Shown here one piece after another: positions 45,993-55,289 of a stretch of DNA of 64,000 nt; the first letter of the stretch is position 1; each line of letters opens with the position of its first letter. The DNA lies in contig NZ_BCYR01000003.1 of assembly GCF_001598295.1 (NCBI RefSeq), positions 186,001-250,000 on the forward strand, written 5' to 3'. Both the position numbers and the translations under genes were made by a program. The notes beneath the pieces are model-generated. The model saw only the letters and a program-made list of their open reading frames with translations, made no database searches and was not told the origin of the DNA. The DNA is from Klebsiella ornithinolytica NBRC 105727 = ATCC 31898 (GTDB lineage: Bacteria; Pseudomonadota; Gammaproteobacteria; Enterobacterales; Enterobacteriaceae).

Positions 45993-46793
45993 ATGAGTTC
46001 GGAAGATATTAAAGACAGAACACAGACCTGGTTTAACTACATTACCAGCCCGGTAAATCATGATCATATATTCTTGTTTAACTCACAAGATATACTTGTT
46101 ATGAACCCTGCGATAGCCGCTGCGACGCAGGATTATATTGATGGTAATATTCACGCAAGTAAACTTGTTAATGCAACATCGTCAGCCCCGCAAACAATGT
46201 TTGATGGCCTGCAAACCATTGTAAACCTCTGTCGCGTGCAATCAGGTTATAACGCGCTGGATCCTGATGGTACCGGGAATAAAGTCTATTTCACCAGGTT
46301 TACTCAGAACGTGGCCAACGTTCCGTGTCTGAGTTTACTAAGCGCAGAGACAAAAAATATTAAACAACAAAGCCATAACGCAGATGAGCTCATCAACTCA
46401 TTTGTCGATGCTTTTGATGGTCTTACACAAAGCGACCAGTCTAAGATTAAATCTTCCGTAACCTCGTTAGCAAAAGCCGCGCTAAGCTATGCAAACCAGG
46501 ATCAGAAATCATCAAACTTTACGCAAAACATTTTGCAAACTGGCGACGACCAGGTGATTTTCACGCTATATGCCAGCACATTTGAGATTTCGTCGACCCA
46601 AAGCAAAGGCGTGATCTCCTTTAAGTCTGAATACTCATTGCAACAGGCGTTATATAGTCTCTCCCGTGCGAGCTGGGAACGGGTTAAAGATCTGTTTGCG
46701 GAACAAGAAAAAACCACCATGGAACAGTGGTTGAATGATATGAAAACGCCGGCTAAAAGTGGCAGCACAGTAAAAGCCCTGTGTCTGGAATGA
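45993..46793 (+). CDS. hypothetical protein of 266 residues
   Basis: Not recognised. GGAG lies seven bases before the ATG. The protein is Ser/Asn/Gln/Thr-rich with no signal peptide and no obvious membrane segment. It begins MSSEDIKDRTQTWFNYITSP, has a middle rich in Q and K (TQSDQSKIKSSVTSLAKAAL) and ends with a helical part LFAEQEKTTMEQWLNDM. The overall look is of a soluble, possibly oligomeric protein of mixed helix and strand. A strong terminator separates it from the nuclease gene that follows. Its AT-rich composition suggests horizontal acquisition. Confidence 0.75.
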   Translation: MSSEDIKDRTQTWFNYITSPVNHDHIFLFNSQDILVMNPAIAAATQDYIDGNIHASKLVNATSSAPQTMFDGLQTIVNLCRVQSGYNALDPDGTGNKVYFTRFTQNVANVPCLSLLSAETKNIKQQSHNADELINSFVDAFDGLTQSDQSKIKSSVTSLAKAALSYANQDQKSSNFTQNILQTGDDQVIFTLYASTFEISSTQSKGVISFKSEYSLQQALYSLSRASWERVKDLFAEQEKTTMEQWLNDMKTPAKSGSTVKALCLE

Positions 46794-46806
46794 CGTTTTT
46801 TTAAAT

Positions 46807-46834
46807 AAAGCGCTGCAATAAATTGCAGCGCTTT
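46807..46834 (+). terminator. terminator after the 266-residue gene
   Basis: AAAGCGCTGCAAT and ATTGCAGCGCTTT form perfect 13-bp arms around AA, followed by CGTTT. It is a strong hairpin placed 14 bases past the stop. Confidence 0.8.
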
Positions 46835-46879
46835 CGTTTAATATTGGCGTGGTCAAGCGTAATGCTATGAGGTGTTAAG

Positions 46880-47695
46880 ATGCGTATTTACTATAGATAT
46901 TTATGCTTGTGGTTTGTGTTCTTATTATTTTCTTGTACTACCAGTTATCAACCCTCGACTCAATTTCCTGTAACAACAGATAATTGTGAAGTTGGATGCC
47001 CGAGCGGTGGCAGTGATCAGACATTAGTTCGCGATAGTTATACCCTGAATAATAATAGCAATACTAAGTTTGCTAATTGGGTGGCATATAAAATGACAAA
47101 ATCCAGTCAGGCGAGCGGCCGTCCGAGAGACTGGAAGCGGGATCCCGCATTACCACCTGCTGATACATTATCCCCGGATGCTTATCAAAATGCTAATACG
47201 CTCCTTGGGGTAGACCGCGGACACCAGGCACCGTTGGCTGGGTTAGGAGGCGCGTCAGACTGGCCATCACTCAATTATCTGTCGAATATTACTCCACAAA
47301 AGGCGGACCTCAATCAGGGAGCCTGGGTTAGGTTAGAAGATAAAGAACGAGAACTGGCTAACAGAAGTGATGTTACGGCTGTTTATTCAGTCACCGGACC
47401 ACTTTTCGAACGACATATCGCCACTTTACCGGCGGACCCTTCGGTTGAAATTCCAAGTGCCTACTGGAAGATCATTTTTATTGGCGTCAGTCCTGATAAA
47501 GGACAATACGCAGCGTTTCTGATGGATCAGTCAACGCCTAAAACAGCTAATTTTTGCGATTACCAGGTCACCGTAGACTTGATTGAGAGTAAAACAAACC
47601 CAAAACTTTCTATTTGGTCCTCGCTGCCTGCGAAGGTCTCGGCTCATATCAAAGCAACGAAAGGGACTTTAGCCAGCGAGATGGGTTGCCTGTAA
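46880..47695 (+). CDS. NucA-type DNA/RNA nonspecific endonuclease, predicted lipoprotein
   Basis: A 271-residue nuclease of the Serratia nuclease (beta-beta-alpha metal) family. The catalytic motif DRGH is at residues 112-115, and the Mg-binding Asn is in DLNQGAW (Asn145). The N-terminus has a lipobox-like LFSC with Cys19, so it is probably anchored in a membrane and faces the periplasm or the outside. GAGGTG precedes the ATG. No immunity gene such as nuiA is seen. It may serve nutrient salvage from DNA or act on competitors or incoming DNA. Confidence 0.85.
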   Translation: MRIYYRYLCLWFVFLLFSCTTSYQPSTQFPVTTDNCEVGCPSGGSDQTLVRDSYTLNNNSNTKFANWVAYKMTKSSQASGRPRDWKRDPALPPADTLSPDAYQNANTLLGVDRGHQAPLAGLGGASDWPSLNYLSNITPQKADLNQGAWVRLEDKERELANRSDVTAVYSVTGPLFERHIATLPADPSVEIPSAYWKIIFIGVSPDKGQYAAFLMDQSTPKTANFCDYQVTVDLIESKTNPKLSIWSSLPAKVSAHIKATKGTLASEMGCL

Positions 47696-47806
47696 AACGA
47701 TAATCTGGCTTGTTAAACTCAGACCGCAGAATGGCCGTGATGGGGATACAGTGGGGTAAGTGTTCATACAACGCCAGCGCCATGAATGTGTGTCGTCCGG
47801 GCGGGG

Positions 47807-48355
47807 CTATCGTTGTTGATTAAGCCAGCGGCGCTCTTCCGGCGTGGATCTTCTGCCGAGCGCCTGATTGCGATACGGGTAGCGGCCAAACTGGTCAATC
47901 ACCCGCTTGTGCTCTGTTTCTGCTCTGAGTGAGCGTGTGCTCGCGTAGCGTTGATAGAGCCTGAGCGCAGCAGCATGAATTATCGGCGATTCCGAATGCA
48001 TAAATGGCAGCAGGGCAAAATCGCGTCTTTCAACAGGAAGTTGGTCAAAGTCAGGTTGTTTGACCAATTCCTGTGCCAGGGCCAGCGCCATACCGTCGGC
48101 AGCGAATGAAAGCGGGCTGTTGCGAAACAGATTGCGCGAAAACTGATCGAGCACGATGATTTCCGCCAGCCGACCGGAGCTGCTCTCCCGCCACTCGGCC
48201 AGCTCACCGCGCAAGGCTGCCTGATGAACATCAGAAAAACGGTGACGAATCTGCTCATCAAAACCCGCGTCCGATCGAAACCAGCGTTCAGGCGGAATTT
48301 GATGAAACCAGAATTGCAGAATTTCCCGGGCATCACTCATCGTATTAAGCGACAT
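47807..48355 (-). CDS. DUF924-family protein
   Basis: A 182-residue protein with the DUF924 signature: ILQFWF near the start, the conserved VLDQFSRNLFRNSP segment and ALLPFMHSES. DUF924 proteins are helical with a TPR-like fold and unknown role. The start ATG 48355 has AGGAG five bases upstream. It is 40 bases from the lacA-like gene and probably co-transcribed with it. Confidence 0.88.
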   Translation of the reverse strand: MSLNTMSDAREILQFWFHQIPPERWFRSDAGFDEQIRHRFSDVHQAALRGELAEWRESSSGRLAEIIVLDQFSRNLFRNSPLSFAADGMALALAQELVKQPDFDQLPVERRDFALLPFMHSESPIIHAAALRLYQRYASTRSLRAETEHKRVIDQFGRYPYRNQALGRRSTPEERRWLNQQR

Positions 48356-48394
48356 TTTCGCTCCTGTTATCAATCCTCGACGATTGCCAGTGGT

Positions 48395-49003
48395 TTACTC
48401 CGCATCCATCACCGGCAAACCTGCCAGCGCGTTCCGGCGATCCTGTTCGCCGATCGGTCTGAGCACCCGGCAGGGAACGCCGGCGGCCACCACGTTGGCG
48501 GGAATATCTTTTGTTACCACGCTTCCGGCGCCTATCACGCTGTTACGGCCAATGGTCACGCCAGGGTTAATGATAGCGCCACTGCCGATCCAGACATTGT
48601 CTTCCAGGGTGACGGTCTGTGAAAACTGCTGACCGGTAATGCGAACCGCGGGGTCAATCGGGTGTCCGGTCGTCGAGATGGTGACGTTAGGGGCAATCAT
48701 GACATTATTGCCGATAATCACTTTGCCATCATCGACAACCACCAGATTAAAATTTGCGTAGAAGTTATCGCCGATACTAATTTGACTGCCGTAGGCCACG
48801 TGCAGCGGCGGTTCAATCCAGACGTTATTCCCGACGCGGCCCATCATCTGGCGGATCAACGCCACGCGTTTCTCGGGTTCTGCGGGGGACGTATGATTAA
48901 ATTCATACGCCAGCATCTTACCCCGAAGCCGCTCTTCCGGCATCCCCTCATCCATATCGGTGTACAGGTAGCCACTGGCGAGGCGTTCCCTTTGCGTCAT
49001 CAT
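48395..49003 (-). CDS. LacA/Maa-like sugar O-acetyltransferase
   Basis: A 202-residue acetyltransferase with a left-handed beta-helix (hexapeptide repeats such as VTIGRNSVIGAGSVVTKDIP). Catalytic His is in STTGHPID, and the N-terminal cap has RLRGKMLAYEFNHTSPAEPEKR, which is very close to E. coli LacA as I recall it. It transfers acetyl groups to galactosides or glucosides. It is not linked to lacZ or lacY in this window. The start could be either of the two first ATG codons. Confidence 0.87.
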   Translation of the reverse strand: MMTQRERLASGYLYTDMDEGMPEERLRGKMLAYEFNHTSPAEPEKRVALIRQMMGRVGNNVWIEPPLHVAYGSQISIGDNFYANFNLVVVDDGKVIIGNNVMIAPNVTISTTGHPIDPAVRITGQQFSQTVTLEDNVWIGSGAIINPGVTIGRNSVIGAGSVVTKDIPANVVAAGVPCRVLRPIGEQDRRNALAGLPVMDAE

Positions 49004-49202
49004 CTTGAGATCCTTTGCATTGTTGAAGTAGGGGGCTTACGTCATCTGGTTTGCGTGCCATCCCGCCTCCGCTTAAGCCTGAGGCGAAGGACGGGCTGCA
49101 GCCAGGGTGATAAGCCGAGAAATCAATGAGGTTATAAAAATACTTTTTTATACATATCACGGATTTGTGCTAAAAATCGAACCTGGATTGTTGATTGTGT
49201 GC

Positions 49203-49784
49203 TTAGGCCAACAGCCAGCTTTTCGCATCGGCTTTCATCTTCGCTTCCAGTTCGCTGCCGCGGGTAGCAAAAATCCGTCCCAGCGGAAAACCACTCTGTT
49301 GCAGAAGATAGGCCAAAGCCGCGTATTCGCGGGGGTAAGCCAGCGCTACCGACGGGTCAATTTCAACCGGACCGAGCGGGAAGGTAAAGGTACCCATATC
49401 GTAAATGCTCTGCCGGTGAAACAATTTCCACACGCCGTCTCTTTTTTCTGCCAGATCGTAGAACCGGTTATGGCATTCACAGCCCAGATTGAGTTTGACG
49501 TTTTCAGCGATGATCATGGCGTTGGTCTCAAGAATAGCCTTGTTCCCGCTGGCATTGAAGGTGATCACGGGGGTGCCGATGAGGTGTTTGGTGCGTAGGT
49601 CAGATGCGCCCATCAGCATGGAACCGTCGACAAAATCGCTCGCCAGCCCTTCAAACCACGTAATTTCGATCGTGCCATCAGGATGAAACAGCTGACGTAG
49701 CGCGGCCCATTCACCGAGGTCGCGATGCATCCAGCCATTCACCAGATCGTTGAGTTGTTGGCGGTCTTGTTGGCGATTGTTCAT
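49203..49784 (-). CDS. SnoaL/NTF2-like protein
   Basis: A 193-residue protein with an NTF2-like fold (start QQDRQQLNDLVNGWMHRDLG, then DGTIEITWFEG and NRFYDLAEKRDGVWKLFHRQ). Such proteins include ring-hydroxylating dioxygenase small subunits and polyketide cyclases. This one is a single gene, divergent from a LysR regulator that probably controls it. The function is unknown. Confidence 0.78.
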   Translation of the reverse strand: MNNRQQDRQQLNDLVNGWMHRDLGEWAALRQLFHPDGTIEITWFEGLASDFVDGSMLMGASDLRTKHLIGTPVITFNASGNKAILETNAMIIAENVKLNLGCECHNRFYDLAEKRDGVWKLFHRQSIYDMGTFTFPLGPVEIDPSVALAYPREYAALAYLLQQSGFPLGRIFATRGSELEAKMKADAKSWLLA

Positions 49785-49864
49785 AGCTTCAGCTCCTGTT
49801 AGTTGACGGCCTTCAGTTTGCGGAACGGCAGGGTTAAACTCAAATAGATAGATCTGACTGAATA

Positions 49865-49879
49865 ATCATTTTAAATGAT
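49865..49879. promoter_or_regulatory. palindrome before the LysR gene
   Basis: ATCATTT and AAATGAT around a single T, 14 bases before the LysR start in the 108-base divergent region. It is a plausible operator core or a promoter element. Confidence 0.35.
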
Positions 49880-49892
49880 GAATGGGGGGTGT

Positions 49893-50777
49893 ATGGAGTT
49901 ACGTCATTTGCGCTATTTTCTGGCCGTGGCGGAGGAAGGGCACTTCGGACGCGCGGCCGAACGGCTGAATATTGTTCAACCCGCACTCAGCATGCAGATC
50001 AAAGCGCTGGAAGCGGAATTGGGCGGGGCGCTGTTTATTCGCACCAGCCGCCGCGTTGAGCTCACCGATGCCGGGAAACTGCTGCAAGCAGAGGCCCAGC
50101 GGACGTTAGACCAGGTCGAGCATACCCGTCTGGCCGTGGCGCGCTCCCTTCGCGGCGAAACGGGGCGTGTAAGGGTCGGATTTGCCGGCAATGCAATCTT
50201 CAGCGGTAAAATGATGAGCGATCTGCGGCAGTTCAGAAAACGCTACCCGGATGCGGAGGTGACGATTGAGGAGATCGGCCCGCAGCAGCAGGTGGCGGCG
50301 ATTCTTGCCGGGCAGATAGATGTTGGCTACACACCCGATAATAGTACCACCCATTCACCCGGCATCACGGTATATCAGGCGGGGCGCTGGAAGATGATGG
50401 TCGCGCTGGCAGACGATCATCCGCTGGCCGCTCACGCCTGTTTGACGGTGGAGATGCTCGCCGGAGAGCCTCTGGTTCTGCATGATACTCACGATAATCA
50501 TGAACAGCTTTACCTTGTGCTGGGGCAAATGCTGGGCAGCCAGTTCCATGTTGCCCATCGTTCTGGCAGTACTCTGAGCGTGCTGGCGATTGCCGCGGCG
50601 GGCCTCGGGCTGGCGCTAATTCCGGCGCCGCTGCAGCAGGTTAACATCCCGGGCCTGGTCTATCGTAACCTTAACGCACCGGAAGTGGCGGCGAATCTGG
50701 TGATTATCGGCCGTGCAACCGAACCGGGTCGCACCGTCGCCGCCTATCTCGCCCTGGCCACCCTGTCGCACACCTAG
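49893..50777 (+). CDS. LysR-family regulator (BenM/CbbR-like)
   Basis: A 294-residue LysR-type regulator. ELRHLRYFLAVAEEGHFGRA and AERLNIVQPALSMQIKALE form the HTH. The effector domain has RVGFAGNAIFSGKM. It begins at ATG 49893 after a G-rich GGGGGTGT site. It is divergent from the SnoaL-like gene and overlaps the end of a convergent MFS gene by four bases, and it may control both. Confidence 0.87.
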   Translation: MELRHLRYFLAVAEEGHFGRAAERLNIVQPALSMQIKALEAELGGALFIRTSRRVELTDAGKLLQAEAQRTLDQVEHTRLAVARSLRGETGRVRVGFAGNAIFSGKMMSDLRQFRKRYPDAEVTIEEIGPQQQVAAILAGQIDVGYTPDNSTTHSPGITVYQAGRWKMMVALADDHPLAAHACLTVEMLAGEPLVLHDTHDNHEQLYLVLGQMLGSQFHVAHRSGSTLSVLAIAAAGLGLALIPAPLQQVNIPGLVYRNLNAPEVAANLVIIGRATEPGRTVAAYLALATLSHT

Positions 50778-52009
50778 CGGACAGGCGATCTTTTCTGTAA
50801 CCCCAGCCAGAAAAACAGCGCCGCCGCGCTGATGCCCGCACCGGCCAGACAGACCGCATTCCAGCCCCAGTGCGCATAACATTGTGTCGCCACCACGGCC
50901 CCCAGCGCGCTGCCGACAGAGTAAAAGCACATATATGCCCCGACCAGGCGACTTTGTGCGTCGGGCCGTGCGGCAAAGATCAGACTCTGGTTAGTGACAT
51001 GAACCGCCTGTACGGCGAAATCGAGAATGATGACCCCGATGACCAGCAGCGGCAGGGAGGTTTCGGCCCTGGCGATCGGGGCCCAGGCAAAGAGCAGTAA
51101 TGCCAAAGAGACGCCGGTGACGCGCTGCGCTGCCCCGCGATCGGCCCAGCGTCCGGCCTTTGACGCGGCCAGGGCGCCAGCGATGCCCGCCAGGCCAAAT
51201 AAGCCGATCTGCGTATGGGAAAGTCCCTGAGCGCTGAGCGGTAAGACCAGGGCGGTCCACAAAACGCTGAAGGCGGCGAAAATCAACAGAGCAAAGACGC
51301 CTCTGACCCGTAGCGTCGGTTCCGTCATCAGCAGGTGCAAAACCGATGTCATCAGCGCCAGATAGTTTCCAGCCATGGGCGTTTTTCTGACGGCCGGCAT
51401 CGCCTGAGCAAGCACCGCGGCCAGCAACAGCATCAGGCTGGCTGCGCTGAGATATACCGCGCGCCATCCGGCAAAATCGGCAATCACCCCTGAAGTTAAG
51501 CGGGCGAGGAGAATCCCCAGCACCACGCCGCTGGTGACCATCCCTACCGCTTTACCGCGCCCGGCAGGGGCGGCCAGCGCGGCGGTACAGGCCACCACGA
51601 TCTGCACAACGACCGCCATCATCCCGACAAGCGCCATGGCGCCGAGGAACATAAACCAGCGTTGTGACAGCCCGGCGACCGCCAGCGCGGTCGCCAGTAG
51701 CAACAGCTGGGTAATAACCAGATATTTGCGATTCACAAGATCGCCGAGCGGCACAATAAACAGCAGACCGACCGCATAGCCGATCTGCGTCAGGGTCACC
51801 ACCAACCCGACCGTCGCGGACTGTACGCTGAGGCTTGTTGCCATTGATTCAAGCAAAGGCTGGGCAAAATAGACATTGGCGACGGCCAGCGCCGCCGTCA
51901 GTGAAAACAGGCAGGTGAGCCAGGGTGTTAACCGCTGTTCTTCCCGGTTCGACTCTGCTACGCAGTACGTTAACGCCGTCTCTTCTTTCAGGCCTGGCTT
52001 CATCTTCAT
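50774..52009 (-). CDS. MFS transporter
   Basis: A 411-residue DHA1-type MFS protein with about twelve segments. FSLTAALAVANVYFAQPLLE and GYAVGLLFIVPLGDLVNRKY (motif A) are typical of the YtbD/YgaY-like exporters. The start is ATG 52009 (MKMKPG), and an alternative TTG lies six codons upstream. It is divergent from an HxlR regulator, which is its most likely controller. Confidence 0.82.
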   Translation of the reverse strand: MKMKPGLKEETALTYCVAESNREEQRLTPWLTCLFSLTAALAVANVYFAQPLLESMATSLSVQSATVGLVVTLTQIGYAVGLLFIVPLGDLVNRKYLVITQLLLLATALAVAGLSQRWFMFLGAMALVGMMAVVVQIVVACTAALAAPAGRGKAVGMVTSGVVLGILLARLTSGVIADFAGWRAVYLSAASLMLLLAAVLAQAMPAVRKTPMAGNYLALMTSVLHLLMTEPTLRVRGVFALLIFAAFSVLWTALVLPLSAQGLSHTQIGLFGLAGIAGALAASKAGRWADRGAAQRVTGVSLALLLFAWAPIARAETSLPLLVIGVIILDFAVQAVHVTNQSLIFAARPDAQSRLVGAYMCFYSVGSALGAVVATQCYAHWGWNAVCLAGAGISAAALFFWLGLQKRSPVR

Positions 52010-52151
52010 GGTGTTTTTCCGTATCAATTGCGGTTTCTTTTTAAAACCAGATTACTCATAATTAGACGTAGAAGTTTTTTTTTGCAACTAGTTTTATTTG
52101 CGTTTATTCTGGCGACTGAACAATTCGCCCAGTGAAAGAAGGAGAGGCCGT

Positions 52152-52607
52152 ATGGCGAAGCAGCAATCACTCACCGACGGTGAATGTCCTGTCGCCAGGA
52201 CTCTGGAGGCAATCGGCGAACGCTGGTGCATGATGATTATTCGTGAGGCCTTTGACGATGTCCGACGCTTCAGTGAATTCCAAAAGAATCTCGGCCTGGC
52301 AAAAAACATTCTCGCCTCACGCCTGAAACAGTTGGTTAATCTGGGCGTGTTCGAGATCTGCCCGGCCTCAGACGGGAGCGCTTATAAAGAGTACGTGCTG
52401 ACCGAGCGCGGTCGCGCCGCATTTCCTATCGTGGTGGCCATGCGGCAGTGGGGTGAGCGCTATATGTTTGAACGCGGAGAGGTGCATTCGGTACTGCTGG
52501 ATAAGGCATCGAACCAGGTGGTTATGCCGCTGGAGGTGCGTTCTGCTGAAGGTAAAACGCTGGCGCCGCAGGATTGCCATCGTCGGCGAGTGGTGAAAGG
52601 CGAGTAG
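52152..52607 (+). CDS. HxlR-family regulator
   Basis: A 151-residue winged-helix regulator. CPVARTLEAIGERWCMMIIREAF with the conserved N-terminal Cys and GLAKNILASRLKQLVNLGVF are the HxlR signature. The Cys near residue 11 may make it redox- or aldehyde-sensing. The ATG 52152 follows AGGAG by seven bases. It is divergent from the MFS gene and precedes a broken VOC gene. Confidence 0.9.
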   Translation: MAKQQSLTDGECPVARTLEAIGERWCMMIIREAFDDVRRFSEFQKNLGLAKNILASRLKQLVNLGVFEICPASDGSAYKEYVLTERGRAAFPIVVAMRQWGERYMFERGEVHSVLLDKASNQVVMPLEVRSAEGKTLAPQDCHRRRVVKGE

Positions 52608-52716
52608 CGCGGAAAGTCCGGCGCCGTCGGTAAGCTATACTCATTCCACTTTCCCGGCGCTGGCAACAAGCGCGCAGAATCGGGCGATGTTCATCCCGCG
52701 AAACGAGGTCAGCTTT

Positions 52717-53079
52717 ATGAATACTGAAATTAAGGGGGGAATTGATATTGCGATGAAGGTTCCCCCGCACCAGTATCAACAGACGCTGGATTTCTACCGA
52801 CAAACGCTCAGGCTTCCGGAGATTACGGACAAAGCGCCTGCCACCGGCTTCATCCTTGGCCCAAACCGACTGTGGATCGATTAAGCGCCGGGCCTCAGTC
52901 AGGCGGAAGTCTGGCTGGAGCTGTTCACCCCCGATTTTCACGCCGCGGAAAAGCATATCGAACAGCACGGCGTCGTGCGCTGCGATGCGGTTGAGCCCTT
53001 GCCGGAAGGGTTTAAGGGGGGATGGATCATGAACCCCTGCAATATTGTCCATATGCTGCGGGAACCAGAAGCCTGGTGA
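52717..53079 (+). pseudogene. VOC-family gene interrupted by a single in-frame stop
   Basis: The frame opens at ATG 52717 and reads as a VOC-type protein (YQQTLDFYRQTLRLPE), stops at TAA 52882-52884 after LWID, and then continues in the same frame (APGLSQAEVWLELFTPDF ... GGWIMNPCNIVHML) to TGA 53079. Without the stop it would be 120 residues, a normal length for a single VOC domain. A one-base change (for example AAA or CAA to TAA) explains it. It is probably a recent pseudogene. Confidence 0.8.
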
Positions 53080-53141
53080 TTTCTCTTTGCCGATTGGTTT
53101 CCGACTGGCCACCGGCGATTATTTATCATCCCGGCCGCAGG

Positions 53142-54032
53142 TTACCTGGCAAATTTTCGCGAGCCGATCACGCATAAGATCACGCCCAGGGTGATCAGGA
53201 TCATCAGCGGGCTGACAACTTCATGCAGGAGCGTAGCCGATAGCGTCAGCCCAAGGAATGGCTGTAACAGCTGTAGCTGGCCGACGGCGGCAATCCCACC
53301 GGCCGCCAGCCCTTTGTACCAGAATATAAAGCCGATCAGCATGCTGAAGAGTGAAACATAACCCAGCGCCAGCCAGGCGGAAGCAGAGATCTGGCTAAAA
53401 GAGGCCGGCAGGGTCAGAATGGATGCTGTCAGCATAAAGGGCAGGGAAATAATCAGCGCCCAGCTGATAACCTGCCAGCCGCCCAACACGCGAGTCAGTT
53501 TTGCCCCTTCAGCGTATCCCAGACCGCAGACCATCACCGCGGCCAGCATCAGCAGATCCCCGGTCAGCGAAACGGCGGCGTTCTGGGATAACGCAAATCC
53601 CATGACCAGCAGACTCCCCATCCCAGAGAAGAGCCAGAAAATGGGTGTTGGTCGTTCGCCGCCTCGAATCACACCGAAAATCGCCGTGGCCAGCGGCAGC
53701 AGCCCTAAAAAGACGATGGAATGCGCCGACGTCACGTGCTGCAGCGCCATTGCGGTCAGTAAAGGAAAACCGACGACCACGCCGAGCGATACCACAAGCA
53801 GCGGTAAAAGTTGGTCCGCACGCGGGCGTTTTTCCCGGTAGCCAAAAATGAGTATCATCGCCAACGCCCCGGCAATCGTTGCCCGCAGGAAGGTCAGGAA
53901 AAACGGGTCTATATCGACCACGGCGACCCGCGTGGCGGGTAAAGACCCGCTGAATATCACAACGCCGAGCAAACCATTTAGCCAGCCGGAAGCTGAACCC
54001 GGTGCCGTTTTATATGCTGTAGAATTTACCAC
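53142..54032 (-). CDS. EamA/DMT-family transporter
   Basis: A 296-residue protein with about ten membrane segments and two EamA repeats (for example FLTFLRATIAGALAMILI in the first). The start GTG 54032 has GAGG five bases upstream; a further GTG at 54056 lies upstream. It is divergent from the truncated MocR-type regulator, a common pairing where the regulator controls the exporter. Confidence 0.83.
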   Translation of the reverse strand: MVNSTAYKTAPGSASGWLNGLLGVVIFSGSLPATRVAVVDIDPFFLTFLRATIAGALAMILIFGYREKRPRADQLLPLLVVSLGVVVGFPLLTAMALQHVTSAHSIVFLGLLPLATAIFGVIRGGERPTPIFWLFSGMGSLLVMGFALSQNAAVSLTGDLLMLAAVMVCGLGYAEGAKLTRVLGGWQVISWALIISLPFMLTASILTLPASFSQISASAWLALGYVSLFSMLIGFIFWYKGLAAGGIAAVGQLQLLQPFLGLTLSATLLHEVVSPLMILITLGVILCVIGSRKFAR

Positions 54033-54105
54033 TATGACCTCACGTTGCGGGAACACTCATTATCTTGAGCATCTGGTGAGCCGATGGTAATCTCACGCAT
54101 CTGAT

Positions 54106-54121
54106 ACAATCAAATTATTGT
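54106..54121. promoter_or_regulatory. inverted repeat before the MocR-like gene
   Basis: ACAAT and ATTGT around CAAATT in the 100-base region between the exporter and the regulator. It may be the operator or part of the promoter. Confidence 0.3.
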
Positions 54122-55044
54122 CATGGATACATTGGATGAAAGCCCGCTATAAAGCCATCGTCGATCGGTTTGCGGCGTCGATTCGCCGCGGTGACATCGC
54201 GTCGGGGACGCGTTTGCCGACTCATCGGGATCTTTCGGCAAAGGAGCATATTTCTCTGGCAACGGCGACGCGGGTCTATGCAGAGCTGGAAGCGATGGGG
54301 CTGGTCAGCGGTGAGACCGGGCGGGGAACGTTCGTCAGAGAGATTGCGCTGCCGCCTGGTCACGGCGTCGATCAGCACGCGGTGGCCAGCGATGTCCTTG
54401 ATTTGAACTTTAACTATCCGACATTACCTGGGCAGGGCGATGCGCTACGTGATGCTCTGCGACGGGTGGCCGCCGCCGGTGATATTGAATCACATTTACG
54501 CTATCAGCCTCATGCCGGCCGGCTTAGCGAACGCGAGATCATCGCCGGACATCTTGCCGGGCACCGCTTTCAGCCATCAGCGGAGAATGTGATTATCGTC
54601 AACGGCGCCCAGCATGGACTGGCTGTCGCGGTGATGGGCCTGCTCAGACCAGGCGATGTGGTGGCCGTTGACGCGCTGACCTATCCCGGCTTTAAAGCCC
54701 TGGCCGCGCTCTACCATCTCGAACTTATCGCCATACCTTCGCTGTCCGATGGTCCGGACTTCGCCGCCTTGAAGCAACTTTGCCAGACACGAGATGTGCG
54801 CGCCGTGTATACCATGCCCACGTTACATAACCCGCTGGGCTGGGTGCTGAGCCAACGACAACGTAAAATATTGGCCGACATTGCCCGTACTCATGACCTT
54901 GTGATCATTGAAGATGCCGCGTATGCCTATCTGGCTCATCGTCCTCCTCCGCCGGTCGCTGTTTTTGCCCCGGAACGTACTCTCTACATCAACGGATTTT
55001 CCAAAAATGTGGCCACCGGACTGAGGGAAGGGAGATCCGGATAG
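54118..55044 (+). pseudogene. truncated MocR/PdxR-type regulator (GntR + aminotransferase)
   Basis: A 308-residue protein with an N-terminal GntR winged helix (SGTRLPTHRDLSAKEHISLA) followed by an aminotransferase fold (LRYQPHAGRLSEREIIAG; IIVNGAQHGL; IIEDAAYAYLA). It stops shortly after the PLP-binding Lys296 in INGFSKNVATGLR. Full members have about 450-480 residues, so the C-terminal 130 or so are lost. The last residues EGRSG differ from the family, which suggests a frameshift or deletion at about 55020. The start may be TTG 54118 or ATG 54136. It may still bind DNA. Confidence 0.75.
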
Positions 55045-55289
55045 GGTATCCGCGGCAGGAGAAGGGGGATGTGTGATAAATATGGTGAACCTGCTTATTT
55101 AAATCGCCATGCTACGTAGATTTTCCGCGGCTTAGAGCTGAGTCTTATTACTCTGTATCCAGAATAGGCGCCACAAGCGTTGATCCTGCCCTGACCAGGC
55201 GCATGAAGGAATATTGAGCGCACATATAAATTTCAGCCGTTCCCTGCTATAAACGATCGCTAATATCTGCGGTTTTAAAGGATGCCACA

